DNA from: CAXXOK01 sp963675365
GTDB lineage: Bacteria; Bacillota; Clostridia; Christensenellales; Aristaeellaceae
Length of the DNA: 64,000 nt
Reading direction: 5' to 3'
Assembly (NCBI GenBank): GCA_963675365.2
Contig: CAXXVA010000002.1
Coordinates: forward strand, 558,001-622,000
The notes beneath the pieces were generated by a model. The model saw only the letters and a list, made by a program, of their open reading frames with translations, ran no database searches and had not been told where the DNA came from. This document shows positions 1 through 7,977 of this stretch, one piece after another; positions within the stretch are counted from its first letter, which is position 1; each line of letters opens with the position of its first letter. The position numbers were made by a program, and so were the translations under genes.

Positions 1-1326
1 TATGCGGTGCCGGCGTTCAACAACGAATGGTATCCGCGTAACATGTACATCCAGGGCACCCCGGAGTTTGAACACCACGTGAAAACCTGGGGAGCGCACA
101 AGGATTTCGGGTATAAGGATTTCATTCCGCTGTTTACCGCGCCGAAGTTCGACGCCGAAACATGGGCCGCGCTGTTTAAAAAGGCGGGCGCGAAGTACGT
201 CGTGCCCGTGGCCGAGCACCACGAGGGCTTTCAGATGTACAAAAGCGAGCTTTCGCGCTGGAACGCCTACGAGATGGGCCCAAAGCGCGACGTGCTGGGC
301 GAGCTGTATGCCGCGTTTTCCGATCACGGTCTGGTGCCGTGCGCGTCGTCCCATCGGGTGGAACACTGGTTTTTCCTTGGGCACGGCAAGGAATTTGACA
401 GCGATATCCGCGAACCGCTCAAGCGCGGGGATTTCTATTGGCCGTCGATGCCGGAGGCCGATCATCAGGACCTGTTTTCAACCCCCACGCCTACGGCCGA
501 GTTTCTGGAGGATTGGCTGCTGCGCTGCTGCGAGATCGTGGACAAGTACCAGCCGAAGCTTCTCTACTTCGACTGGTGGATACAGCACAGCGCGGTACGA
601 CCGTACCTGAAAAAGTTCGCCGCCTACTACTATAACCGCGCCGCGGAGTGGGGCGAGGACGTGACCATCTGCTACAAGCACGACGCGTTCGCTTTCGGCA
701 CGGCGACGGTGGACGTCGAGCGCGGAAAGTTCGCCCAGCCCAAGCCTTTCCGCTGGCAGACGGACACGGCAATCGCCCGCAATTCCTGGTGCTGGACCGA
801 AAACAACATTTTCAAATCGCCGGAATGCCTGGTGCGCGATCTGGTGGATATCGTATCCAAAAACGGCGTACTGCTCTTAAACGTCGGTCCCATGGCCGAC
901 GGCACGATCTCCGACGAGGACACGGCGGTGCTCGAGGCCATCGGCGCGTGGATGCAGGTGAACGGCGAAGCGATATACGATACCACCGTGTGGCGCACGG
1001 CGGCCGAAGGCCCCACGCAAACGTCGGACGGAAGCTTTGCCGACGGCGTGGATACGCAGTTCTCCACCGGGGACATCCGCTTCACCACGCGCGGCAAGCA
1101 CCTGTACTGCACCTTCCTGCAATGGCCGGGGGACGGCAAGGGGCTGATCACCTCGCTTAAGGAGCAGGACGCCTCCCATCTGCCGGTGTTCCACGGCATC
1201 ATCGAGGACGTGGATATTCTGGGCTACGGTAAGCCAGCCTGGACGCGGGACGCGGAGGGCTTGCACGTGAGCCTGCCGGGCATTGAAACCCAAATGCCCG
1301 TCGTCGTGCGTGTTACGCTGGGATAA
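1..1326 (+). CDS. alpha-L-fucosidase, GH29 (5' end outside window)
   Basis: Hydrolyses terminal alpha-L-fucose from glycans. The frame is open from base 1 (Tyr-Ala-Val-Pro), so the true start lies upstream. Counting from the GTG at 7, GH29 landmarks run in order: FNNEWYPRNMY, the HHEGF motif near residue 70, YFDWW with the expected nucleophile Asp189, SWCWTENN, and NGVLLLNVGPMADGTI followed by a C-terminal beta domain. No signal peptide can be judged because the N-terminus is missing. A cupin gene follows after 11 nt and probably shares the transcript. The family call rests on several conserved motifs; exact linkage specificity cannot be read from sequence. Confidence 0.93.
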   Translation, partial: YAVPAFNNEWYPRNMYIQGTPEFEHHVKTWGAHKDFGYKDFIPLFTAPKFDAETWAALFKKAGAKYVVPVAEHHEGFQMYKSELSRWNAYEMGPKRDVLGELYAAFSDHGLVPCASSHRVEHWFFLGHGKEFDSDIREPLKRGDFYWPSMPEADHQDLFSTPTPTAEFLEDWLLRCCEIVDKYQPKLLYFDWWIQHSAVRPYLKKFAAYYYNRAAEWGEDVTICYKHDAFAFGTATVDVERGKFAQPKPFRWQTDTAIARNSWCWTENNIFKSPECLVRDLVDIVSKNGVLLLNVGPMADGTISDEDTAVLEAIGAWMQVNGEAIYDTTVWRTAAEGPTQTSDGSFADGVDTQFSTGDIRFTTRGKHLYCTFLQWPGDGKGLITSLKEQDASHLPVFHGIIEDVDILGYGKPAWTRDAEGLHVSLPGIETQMPVVVRVTLG

Positions 1327-1337
1327 AGGAGAAACAC

Positions 1338-1697
1338 ATGGACAAGATCAGCTTACAGGAGAAGTTTTCCAAGTTTTCGGAGCTTTGGAGCCCCAAGATC
1401 ATCGGCGAGATTAACGATTCAGCGGTGAAGATCGCCAAGCTTCAGGGCGAGTTCCTCTGGCACGCGCACGATCACGAGGATGAGATGTTCTACGTTTTCA
1501 AGGGCGCGCTCACCGTGAAACTGCGGGAAAAGGATATTGTGCTGGGCGAAGGCGAGTGCGTGATCATCCCCAAGGGTGTGGAGCACATGCCCGTGGCAAA
1601 CGACGAGGTTTGGGTGATGATGATCGAACCCAAAGGCACGCTTAATACCGGCAACGCGCAAAGCGACCGCACGGTCGCCGATCCCGAGAGGATATAG
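1338..1697 (+). CDS. small single-domain cupin protein
   Basis: A 119-residue protein with one cupin barrel. The first cupin motif, HAHDHEDEMFYVFKG, supplies two or three His and a Glu as likely metal ligands; the second is IIPKGVEHMPVA with a further His. ATG 1338 follows AAAGGAG at 1326-1332. Small cupins like this are often sugar-phosphate isomerases, dioxygenases or simple ligand sensors, and the sequence does not say which. Its place right behind a fucosidase suggests a role in deoxyhexose or sugar-acid handling, which is inference only. Confidence 0.85.
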   Translation: MDKISLQEKFSKFSELWSPKIIGEINDSAVKIAKLQGEFLWHAHDHEDEMFYVFKGALTVKLREKDIVLGEGECVIIPKGVEHMPVANDEVWVMMIEPKGTLNTGNAQSDRTVADPERI

Positions 1698-1717
1698 GCT
1701 GAAAAGCAAATTATAAC

Positions 1718-1746
1718 TTGACTTGGACCGCGCAATGTGATACCTT
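1718..1746 (+). promoter_or_regulatory. sigma-A promoter of the rplU operon
   Basis: TTGACT (1718-1723), 17-nt spacer, TACCTT (1741-1746), with an extended -10 TG at 1738-1739. It is the only good promoter between the cupin gene and rplU. Confidence 0.75.
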
Positions 1747-1752
1747 ATTTCG

Positions 1753-1832
1753 GCAAGCCGCTCAAGCGGGGTTTTGAAGTGCGCCCATAAGCGCCGCCCG
1801 ACGTTTGGCGAGTTCTAAAGTTGGAGGTGCAT
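1753..1832 (+). promoter_or_regulatory. candidate L21 ribosomal-protein leader
   Basis: The transcribed leader before rplU can form CCGCT/AGCGG (1758-1769) and a GCGC/GCGC hairpin near 1782-1795, followed by GGAGGT at 1823-1828. Firmicute L21 operons often carry an autoregulatory leader RNA. The position fits, but I cannot confirm the consensus by eye. Confidence 0.4.
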
Positions 1833-1835
1833 GCC

Positions 1836-2144
1836 ATGTACGCTGTGATCCAGACAGGTGGCAAGCAATACCGCGTAACCGAAGGGGACATTATCTACGT
1901 AGAAAAACTCGAACAGGAACCCGACAGCACCGTAAACTTCGACGTGCTGATGGTGGGTGAGGGCAAGACCTTGAAAATCGGCAAGCCGACCGTAAAGGAC
2001 GCCACGGTGGAAGGCAAAGTGCTGGGCCAGGTGAAAGGCGAAAAGCTGATCATCTACAAGTACAAGGCCAAGAAAAATTATCACCGCACGGCCGGGCACA
2101 GGCAGAACTACACCAAGGTGGAGATTACCGGTATCAGCAAATGA
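1836..2144 (+). CDS. rplU: 50S ribosomal protein L21
   Basis: The 102-residue protein begins MYAVIQTGGKQYRV and carries the L21 tail motif KAKKNYHRTAGHRQNYTKVEIT; it binds 23S rRNA domain I in the large subunit. ATG 1836 was chosen over the in-frame TTG at 1821 because GGAGGT at 1823-1828 is correctly spaced for 1836 and lies inside the longer frame. The stop overlaps the next start (ATGA), so translation of prp is probably coupled. Confidence 0.98.
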   Translation: MYAVIQTGGKQYRVTEGDIIYVEKLEQEPDSTVNFDVLMVGEGKTLKIGKPTVKDATVEGKVLGQVKGEKLIIYKYKAKKNYHRTAGHRQNYTKVEITGISK

Positions 2145-2479
2145 CACGCATTGAGATCCGGCGCGAAGGCGGGCGCGTAACCCAGGTGAAGGCACAGGGG
2201 CACGCGGGCAGGGCAAAAAGCGGGGAAAACCTCGTATGCGCGGCCGTATCCAGCCTCATGTACACGGCGATCAACGCGCTGGAAAGCGTGGCGGGCGTCG
2301 TGCCGATGGTCCGCAAGGACGATGAAACGGCGCTGCTGCAGCTCACGCTGCCGGACGGCTGCGAAAGCCGCGATGCACAGGTCATTCTGTTAACGGTTTT
2401 ACAGGGTTTGACGGATATCTCCCTTGAATATCCGAAATTGGTCAAGATCACCACACAGGACGGGAGGACAACGGCATGA
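2141..2479 (+). CDS. prp: ribosomal-processing cysteine protease Prp
   Basis: A 112-residue protein of the YsxB/Prp family. Prp cleaves the N-terminal extension from L27 in Firmicutes and a few other phyla. The catalytic dyad is visible as His21 in GHAG and Cys33 in ENLVCAAVS. It sits between rplU and rpmA, the usual position, and overlaps both neighbours by 4 nt. The substrate extension is present on the adjacent L27, which strongly supports the function. Confidence 0.95.
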   Translation: MTRIEIRREGGRVTQVKAQGHAGRAKSGENLVCAAVSSLMYTAINALESVAGVVPMVRKDDETALLQLTLPDGCESRDAQVILLTVLQGLTDISLEYPKLVKITTQDGRTTA

Positions 2480-2763
2480 TGAAGCTTCAATTACAGTTTT
2501 TCGCACATAAAAAGGGAATGGGTTCCACCAAAAACGGCCGCGATTCCGAAAGCAAACGCCTCGGCCCCAAGCGCGCCGACGGGCAGTTTTCCCTCGCGGG
2601 CAATATTCTGGTGCGCCAGCGCGGCACCAAGATCCATCCGGGTTTGAACGTGGGCAAGGGCAGCGACGATACGCTTTTTGCGCTTAAAGACGGTATCGTG
2701 CGCTTTGAGCGCATGGGCCGCAGCAAGAAGCAGGTTAGCGTATACCCGGTCGAAAACGCCTAA
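2476..2763 (+). CDS. rpmA: 50S ribosomal protein L27 with cleavable N-terminal extension
   Basis: L27 sits at the peptidyl-transferase centre with its N-terminal tail. The 95-residue precursor begins MMKLQLQFFAHKKGMGSTKN. The LQLQFFA stretch matches the Prp cleavage motif of Staphylococcus-type L27, where cutting after FF exposes the functional tail AHKKGMGST. The core GRDSESKRLGPKRADGQ and NILVRQRGTKIHPG is typical. Two ATGs in a row (2476, 2479) are possible starts. Processing is inferred from family knowledge and from the adjacent protease gene. Confidence 0.97.
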   Translation: MMKLQLQFFAHKKGMGSTKNGRDSESKRLGPKRADGQFSLAGNILVRQRGTKIHPGLNVGKGSDDTLFALKDGIVRFERMGRSKKQVSVYPVENA

Positions 2764-2805
2764 CCCCCAGCCAGCTCAGAATATCCAAGCTGCGGTGTCA
2801 GCTAC

Positions 2806-2857
2806 GGAAGGCAAACAGGATCACTTACCAACGTGTAAGCTCACCTGTTTGCCTTCC
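2806..2857 (+). terminator. long hairpin after rpmA
   Basis: GGAAGGCAAACAGG (2806-2819) pairs perfectly with CCTGTTTGCCTTCC (2844-2857). An inner CTTAC/GTAAG pair lies at 2824-2828 and 2835-2839. The U-tract is poor, so it may be a processing or 3'-stability structure rather than the main terminator. Confidence 0.6.
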
Positions 2858-2927
2858 TTGCTTTCTAGCATCTCGGATTTTCTGAACGAGCTGGGTGCGA
2901 ATTCCAGACTTAATGTTCAGCTGATAG

Positions 2928-2950
2928 GCTCCCTAGTGGGGAGCTTTTTT
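2928..2950 (+). terminator. intrinsic terminator
   Basis: GCTCCC/GGGAGC stem (2928-2933 with 2939-2944) followed directly by six T. It ends the rplU-prp-rpmA transcript. Confidence 0.8.
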
Positions 2951-3031
2951 GATGTGTTTTTAAACTATGTTGACGAATATCATAAACAATGATAGGATAT
3001 GTGCGTTGAATATGATAAAGGAGCCTTTGAC

Positions 3032-3775
3032 ATGGATTTCGGGAAGCTGACGCTGGATGAGCTTAAACAGGGGTACAGACGCGACGCGCAGGGAGGCGCG
3101 TATGTCTGCAACGTCTGCGGCGAGCGCTTTGCGGACGGGCAGGTGTACCCGGCGGACGGCAGGTACTTTACGCCCGAGCACGCCGCGGGGCGTCACGTGA
3201 TAAGCGAGCACGGAGGCGGCGCGGCTGTGCTCATCCGGTCGGATACCAAGTACAACTCCCTGACCGAGAACCAAAAGGACCTGCTTACACGCTTTGCCGC
3301 GGGGGAAAGCGATCGGGAAATCGCAAGAGATTTGCAGATCAGCGAGGCTACCGTCCGGCGGCAGCGCTTCAACTTCCGCGAAAAGGCCAAGCAGGCCAAG
3401 CACTATCTTGCGACCTATGAACTTGTGTTCGCAGCCGAAGGAAAAGAACCGCTTATGCCTATCCACAACCAGGCCGTCTTCCTGGACGACCGCTACGTTA
3501 TTACCGAGCCGGAGCGCGAACGCATTTTGAAAAACGCGTTTTCTAGCCTCGATCCGCCCGTGTTAAAAACCTTCCCGCCCAAGGAGAAGAAAAAGCTCGT
3601 CATCCTCACCCGCGTCGCCGCGCAGTTTGAAACCGGCAGGCGCTACTCCGAAGCCGAGGTCAACGCGGTCATCAAGCCAATCTTTGACGATTTTGTCACC
3701 ATCCGCCGCTTCCTCATCATCTACGGTTTCATGTCCCGCACTCGCAGCGGCTCGGAGTACTGGCTGACGGAGTGA
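3032..3775 (+). CDS. LuxR-type HTH regulator with C-terminal DUF2087
   Basis: A 247-residue predicted DNA-binding regulator. The N-terminal segment has a CNVC pair plus His residues (YVCNVCGERF ... HAAGRHVISEH) that could bind zinc. A LuxR-like helix-turn-helix follows (LTENQKDLLTRFAAGESDREIARDLQISEATVRRQR split over about residues 78-112). The C-terminal third matches DUF2087, with FPPKEKKKL, RRYSEAEVN and IRRFLIIYGFMSRT. ATG 3032 was preferred to the frame opening at 2999 because AGGAG at 3018-3022 fits it. It appears monocistronic. Its targets are unknown; family members are usually cytoplasmic one-component regulators. Confidence 0.85.
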   Translation: MDFGKLTLDELKQGYRRDAQGGAYVCNVCGERFADGQVYPADGRYFTPEHAAGRHVISEHGGGAAVLIRSDTKYNSLTENQKDLLTRFAAGESDREIARDLQISEATVRRQRFNFREKAKQAKHYLATYELVFAAEGKEPLMPIHNQAVFLDDRYVITEPERERILKNAFSSLDPPVLKTFPPKEKKKLVILTRVAAQFETGRRYSEAEVNAVIKPIFDDFVTIRRFLIIYGFMSRTRSGSEYWLTE

Positions 3776-3959
3776 CGGGGACAATAGGGATTTCATCCCA
3801 ATAACCCCGATCAGGGGCAGTGATCCGGCCGGTTTCATTGTCACGTGCTACACAGTTGTTTGCACGCTCTGTGAAACCTCTCAATCTCAATTCACTTTGT
3901 GCTTCGCACAAGCATCACACAGGGTGCTCGCTCATTTCGATTGCCCTGAACCCCACAGG

Positions 3960-3984
3960 AAAGGCCGCGCATTGCGCGGCCTTT
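3960..3984 (+). terminator. bidirectional terminator
   Basis: AAAGGCCGCGC / GCGCGGCCTTT around a 3-nt loop (ATT). It lies between converging genes, so it can serve both the regulator (plus strand) and the aminomutase (minus strand). Confidence 0.75.
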
Positions 3985-3993
3985 ATAATTGGT

Positions 3994-4037
3994 CAAGGGC
4001 AACGCCCTTGCCGGGGTCTTAGGGGTGAAACCCCTAA
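3994..4037. repeat. paired small palindromes between convergent genes
   Basis: CAAGGGCAACGCCCTTG (3994-4010) is followed by TTAGGGGTGAAACCCCTAA (4019-4037). Both are compact hairpins just beyond the aminomutase stop. They resemble dispersed intergenic hairpins of clostridia. The rest of 3776-4046 shows no gene. Confidence 0.5.
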
Positions 4038-4046
4038 ACGTTCTCG

Positions 4047-5117
4047 TCAGTCATACCAGCACTGATCAATTTCCGTCTTGCGGATTAAAATCTTCCCGTA
4101 ATCCGCTTCATCCTTGGTTTCGTGATACTTGGTGATCATATCGCCCGAATCGGCAATACCCAAAAGCTCGATCTTCCCCGTGGGATGCGACATGCAATAG
4201 CGCAGCTGCTTGCCAAGGCCGTTCTGCATGGCTTTGGCGGCCTCCACGATCGCGTATCCTTCCCGCAGCGGTACCTGAAAGCCGCCTTTTACGCCCTTGA
4301 CCGGGCGGCACTGGAAAACGTAATAGGGCGTACAGCCGATAGCCGTCAGCTGCCGCAGCAGCGTACCAAGGGTTTGGGGATCGTCGTTCACGCCGCGCAG
4401 CAGCACGGTCTGGTTTTTGACGATCGCTCCGGCGCCGCGCAGAAGCTTCACCGCTTTTTGGGACTGTTTGGTGATTTCGCGCGGGTGGTTGAATTGGGTA
4501 ACGATATAGATCTGCTTTTTTGCGCTGAACTCCTTGAAGATTGCCACAAGCTCCGGGTTTTCGTTGATGCGCCGGGGAAAGGTAACGGGAATGCGCGTAC
4601 CGAAGCGGATGAAATCCAGATGCTTGATTTTCGTCAAAGCTTCCAGCCACTTGCGCACCATGGCGTTTGAAATCAGCAGCGAATCCCCGCCCGTGATCAG
4701 CACGTTGGAAATTTCCGTGTGCTCCCGTATATAGGCGACGATCGCGTCAAAGTTCGCCGCGATTTCGTCGTCGTCCGCGCCGCCCACCAGCCGCTTGCGG
4801 AAACAGTGGCGGCAGTACATGGCGCATTTGCTGGTGGAAAGGATCAGCGCGGTCTGCCGGTACTTGTGCTGCAGACCGGGGAGAATGGTGTTGTCCTGCT
4901 CGCCGCTGGTGTCAAAACTCCCGTCCTTGTCTACTTCAAAATACGCGGGCACCGACATCTTCCGGATGGGGTCGTCGGGATCGTCGGGGTCGATCAGGTT
5001 CAGGTAATAGGCCGGAATCTGCATCGGGTATCTCTCCACGATGGGCTCCAGCCGGTCGATTTCTTCTTGCGTCAGGCGCAATTTTTGGGCAAGGGAAGCT
5101 ACGCTCCGGTAAAACAT
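4047..5117 (-). CDS. KamA-family radical SAM aminomutase (lysine 2,3-aminomutase-like)
   Basis: A 356-residue radical SAM, PLP-dependent enzyme of the lysine 2,3-aminomutase family. The Fe-S cluster motif CxxxCxxC is CAMYCRHC (Cys98, Cys102, Cys105), followed by the family-typical FRKR. Later motifs include TGGDSLL, FGTRIPVTFPRRI and HFNHP-like QFNHPREIT. At 356 residues it is shorter than classical clostridial KamA (about 415) and nearer to EpmB-sized members. No beta-lysine acetyltransferase, EpmA or lysine-fermentation genes adjoin it, so free L-lysine, protein-bound lysine and other amino acids all remain possible substrates. ATG 5117 follows AGGAGA at 5128-5133. Confidence 0.88.
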   Translation of the reverse strand: MFYRSVASLAQKLRLTQEEIDRLEPIVERYPMQIPAYYLNLIDPDDPDDPIRKMSVPAYFEVDKDGSFDTSGEQDNTILPGLQHKYRQTALILSTSKCAMYCRHCFRKRLVGGADDDEIAANFDAIVAYIREHTEISNVLITGGDSLLISNAMVRKWLEALTKIKHLDFIRFGTRIPVTFPRRINENPELVAIFKEFSAKKQIYIVTQFNHPREITKQSQKAVKLLRGAGAIVKNQTVLLRGVNDDPQTLGTLLRQLTAIGCTPYYVFQCRPVKGVKGGFQVPLREGYAIVEAAKAMQNGLGKQLRYCMSHPTGKIELLGIADSGDMITKYHETKDEADYGKILIRKTEIDQCWYD

Positions 5118-5161
5118 TCGTGCAAAATCTCCTATGGCTTTGTATAGCCGTTTGTACTTCT

Positions 5162-5190
5162 TTTATAGCAGATTCTATGCTATTCGTCAA
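5162..5190 (-). promoter_or_regulatory. sigma-A promoter of the aminomutase gene
   Basis: On the minus strand, TTGACG (5190-5185), 17-nt spacer, TATAAA (5167-5162). Confidence 0.7.
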
Positions 5191-5234
5191 TTTTCCGCGC
5201 CGATGCGAGGACCGCCGAACGAAAAAACCACGGC

Positions 5235-5263
5235 TTGCGCGTGCCTGTAAAATAGGGTATAAA
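5235..5263 (+). promoter_or_regulatory. promoter of the acyltransferase operon
   Basis: TTGCGC (5235-5240), 17-nt spacer, TATAAA (5258-5263). It diverges from the aminomutase promoter. Confidence 0.6.
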
Positions 5264-5267
5264 TAGT

Positions 5268-5286
5268 GGGAACGGGAACCGTTCCC
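5268..5286 (+). promoter_or_regulatory. inverted repeat at the transcription start
   Basis: GGGAACGG-GAA-CCGTTCCC (8-bp arms, 3-nt gap) directly after the -10 box and just before the GGGAGGA ribosome site. It could be an operator or an mRNA hairpin that limits initiation. Confidence 0.5.
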
Positions 5287-5300
5287 GCGGGAGGACACGC

Positions 5301-6500
5301 ATGAGACAAAACATCGGGCACCAGACTGCATGGACGATTTTCTTTACCCTGGTTCGTCCGTTTGTCCGGCCGATCATCGGCTATCGCTACAAGAGGGAAC
5401 CGCGTATCGTCGGCCCGGCGATTATTATGGGCAATCATAACCTGGATATCGACATCGGGCTTCTGGGGCTTAGCTACGGGCAAGCGATGCGCGTCATCGC
5501 CAGCGAGCATATTTTCCGCAAGGGCATCCTGACCTTTCTGATCAAGCTGTTTTTCGCCCCCATCGTCCGCATGAAAGGAAAGACCGAGATCCGCACCGTC
5601 CGCGAGACCCTGAACGTTATCAAGGCCGGCGGCCGGGTGAGCCTATTTCCGGAAGGCAACCGCAGCTACAACGGCCTGACGGGGGAGATCACGCAGGCGT
5701 CGGCTTCGCTGGTGCGCATGTGCAAATGCCAGCTGATCACCTTCCGCATCGAGGGCGGCTATTTCAAGCATCCCCGCTGGGCCAGGAACGGCCGGCGAGG
5801 GCCCGTTAGAGGGTACGAGGTTGGACGGTATTCCGCCGATGAGCTGCAGGCAATGACGACCGACGAGGTCCTCGCGCTCATCCGCCGCGACCTGCACGAG
5901 GACGCCTACGAGCGGCAGAAAACCGCTCCCGCCAAATATACGGGCGACAACCTGGCCGAAAGCATCGAAACCGCGCTCTACGTTTGCCCTAACTGCGGGC
6001 AAATCAGCAGCATCCAAAGCAAAGGCGACCGCTTTTTCTGCCCCTGCGGCATGGACATGTGCTATACCGAAACCGGAACGCTGGAGACCCGCAACAGTAT
6101 TGAAGCCCGCTTTGCCACCGTGACCGACTGGGACCTGTGGCAAGAGGGCAAAACAGAGGAGATCGTCTGCCGCGCTGGCGACGGAGCCATTACTTCGGAC
6201 GAGGGCGTGTCGCTGTATCAGGTCACGCCGTGCAAAAAGGAGGAACGATTGGAGACCGGAACGCTGTCGATTTCCAGGGCCAACCTAAGCTGCGGGGCAG
6301 CGCTGTTCCCGCTGGAGGAGATCTCGGACCTGGCGATTATCGATATCAATACCCTTGTGTTTGAAACCAGGAGCGGCGGCTATTTTGAGATTCGCAGCAA
6401 AGGCGCTTACTCGGCGCTCAAATACCGCCGTATCTATCTGTACTGCAAGAATAACGGGAAAGGAGCGTGCGGCGACCAGGCGGATGCCGCACAAACATGA
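5301..6500 (+). CDS. PlsC-like acyltransferase with C-terminal zinc ribbon
   Basis: A 399-residue protein. Residues about 1-170 form a lysophospholipid acyltransferase domain, with the HxxxxD motif at His46-Asp51 (NHNLDID) and the acceptor-site motif FPEGNRS near 113-119. This domain normally moves an acyl chain to 1-acylglycerol-3-phosphate at the membrane. A four-Cys zinc ribbon follows (Cys229, Cys232, Cys247, Cys249, in CPNCG and CPCG) and then about 140 residues of beta-rich sequence without a recognisable family. The length is well above a simple PlsC (about 200-250 residues), so this is a fusion. The stop overlaps the symporter start. The acyltransferase call is firm; substrate and the role of the tail are not known. 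Confidence 0.85.
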   Translation: MRQNIGHQTAWTIFFTLVRPFVRPIIGYRYKREPRIVGPAIIMGNHNLDIDIGLLGLSYGQAMRVIASEHIFRKGILTFLIKLFFAPIVRMKGKTEIRTVRETLNVIKAGGRVSLFPEGNRSYNGLTGEITQASASLVRMCKCQLITFRIEGGYFKHPRWARNGRRGPVRGYEVGRYSADELQAMTTDEVLALIRRDLHEDAYERQKTAPAKYTGDNLAESIETALYVCPNCGQISSIQSKGDRFFCPCGMDMCYTETGTLETRNSIEARFATVTDWDLWQEGKTEEIVCRAGDGAITSDEGVSLYQVTPCKKEERLETGTLSISRANLSCGAALFPLEEISDLAIIDINTLVFETRSGGYFEIRSKGAYSALKYRRIYLYCKNNGKGACGDQADAAQT

Positions 6501-7891
6501 CCATGGATTTTTCAGCCGTCAACACCGACTTATGGACCCTGGTTTTGCAGCTTGGCATTATCTCCGCCATCCTGCTCGTTTCCAATATCCTGCGCAGAAA
6601 ACTGCCCGTGATCCAGAAACTTTTACTGCCCACGGCCGTGCTCGGCGGCTTCCTGCTGCTTGGGCTCAGGCTGACGGGCTGGATCTATATTGATACCGCA
6701 CTTTTGGAAATGCTCACGTATCACGGGCTTGCCATCGGGTTCATCGCGCTGTCCATCCGCACCATCCGCAAGGAAAAACTGCAAAACGGCGTTGGCCGCG
6801 TCGGCATGAAATCCGGCGCGCTGATCGCCAGTACGTATGTTTTGCAGGGGCTTTTGGGTCTGATCATCTCCGTCGGTCTTTCCTACACCCTGATGCCCAA
6901 CCTCTTCCAGGCCGCGGGTATCCTGCTGCCGATGGGTTACGGGCAGGGCCCGGGACAGGCCAACAATATCGGCACGACCTACGAAAGCCTCGGGTTTGCC
7001 GGCGGACACTCGTTTGCGGTGTCGCTGGCGGCGGCCGGGTTCTTAAGCGCGTGCGTCGTTGGCGTGATCTACTTAAACTACTTGCAGCGCAAGGGCGAGA
7101 TCAAGCGCGTCAAGCAGACCGACGACGAAGAGATTCTGCACGAGGGCGTGGGCGTATTCCAGGACCCCAACGAGATTCCCATCTCGCAGGCCGTGGACAA
7201 GCTTACCATCCAGATGGCGCTGGTGCTGACGGTGTACCTGATCACCTACGGGGTGATCGTGGGGCTTACGTCGCTGTCCTCGTCGCTTGGCGAGGGAACG
7301 GCCCATACGATCACGCAGCTTTTGTGGGGCTTTAACTTCCTGATCGGCGCGCTGATCGCAATGCTGTTCCGTTCCATCATGTTCCTCTTGCGCAAGAGCA
7401 AATGGATGACGCACCAGTACCAGAACAACTATCTGTTAAGCCGAATTTCGGGATTCTTCTTCGACCTGATGATCGTCACCGGCATCGCGTCCATCGACAT
7501 CCGGCAGTTGGAAACCCTGTGGCTCCCCTTTGTGCTGATGGCGGTTACCGGCGCGGTCGCAACCTTCTTTTACCTCAGGTTCATCTGCAAGCGCCTCTAT
7601 CCCGATTACTACTACGCGGGGCTGCTTTCGATGTACGGGATGATGACGGGGACCATCTCCTCGGGCGTGCTGCTGTTGCGCGAGGTGGACCCGCTGTTTA
7701 AAACCCGGGCGTCCACCAACCTGCTGGTTGGTTCGGGCTTTGCCATCCTGCTGGGCGCGCCGATGCTGTTGCTGATCGCCATCGCGCCCAATTCCACCCA
7801 GATGACGTGGCTGACCATCGGGCTGCTGGTGGTTTACTTCGTGCTGATGCTGCTGCTGATGCTGGGCGGGAAAAAGAAAACCGAAAAATAA
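6497..7891 (+). CDS. gltS: ESS-family sodium:glutamate symporter (GltS-like)
   Basis: A 464-residue integral membrane protein with about 10-12 hydrophobic segments. Family landmarks include PTAVLGGFLLLGL, the glycine-rich re-entrant region PMGYGQGPGQANNIGTTYE and GMMTGTISSGVLLLRE. Members import glutamate, or related dicarboxylates, with sodium. ATG 6497 overlaps the upstream stop (ATGA); ATG 6503 is an alternative. No good Shine-Dalgarno site precedes either, so translational coupling to the acyltransferase is likely. The frame stays open upstream to a GTG at 6467, rejected because its AAAGGAG is only 1-2 nt away. Confidence 0.87.
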   Translation: MTMDFSAVNTDLWTLVLQLGIISAILLVSNILRRKLPVIQKLLLPTAVLGGFLLLGLRLTGWIYIDTALLEMLTYHGLAIGFIALSIRTIRKEKLQNGVGRVGMKSGALIASTYVLQGLLGLIISVGLSYTLMPNLFQAAGILLPMGYGQGPGQANNIGTTYESLGFAGGHSFAVSLAAAGFLSACVVGVIYLNYLQRKGEIKRVKQTDDEEILHEGVGVFQDPNEIPISQAVDKLTIQMALVLTVYLITYGVIVGLTSLSSSLGEGTAHTITQLLWGFNFLIGALIAMLFRSIMFLLRKSKWMTHQYQNNYLLSRISGFFFDLMIVTGIASIDIRQLETLWLPFVLMAVTGAVATFFYLRFICKRLYPDYYYAGLLSMYGMMTGTISSGVLLLREVDPLFKTRASTNLLVGSGFAILLGAPMLLLIAIAPNSTQMTWLTIGLLVVYFVLMLLLMLGGKKKTEK

Positions 7892-7909
7892 ACCGGATCG
7901 AACCGTATC

Positions 7910-7942
7910 GCCGGCAGGCAACAGCGCCTGCCGGCACGTTTC
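7910..7942 (+). terminator. weak terminator between symporter and MFS gene
   Basis: GCCGGCAGGC (7910-7919) pairs with GCCTGCCGGC (7926-7935), then ACGTTTCTG. The poor T-tract suggests partial readthrough into the MFS gene. Confidence 0.55.
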
Positions 7943-7977
7943 TGTAAAAACGCGGATCTCCGCGACGAGGTGAACCG

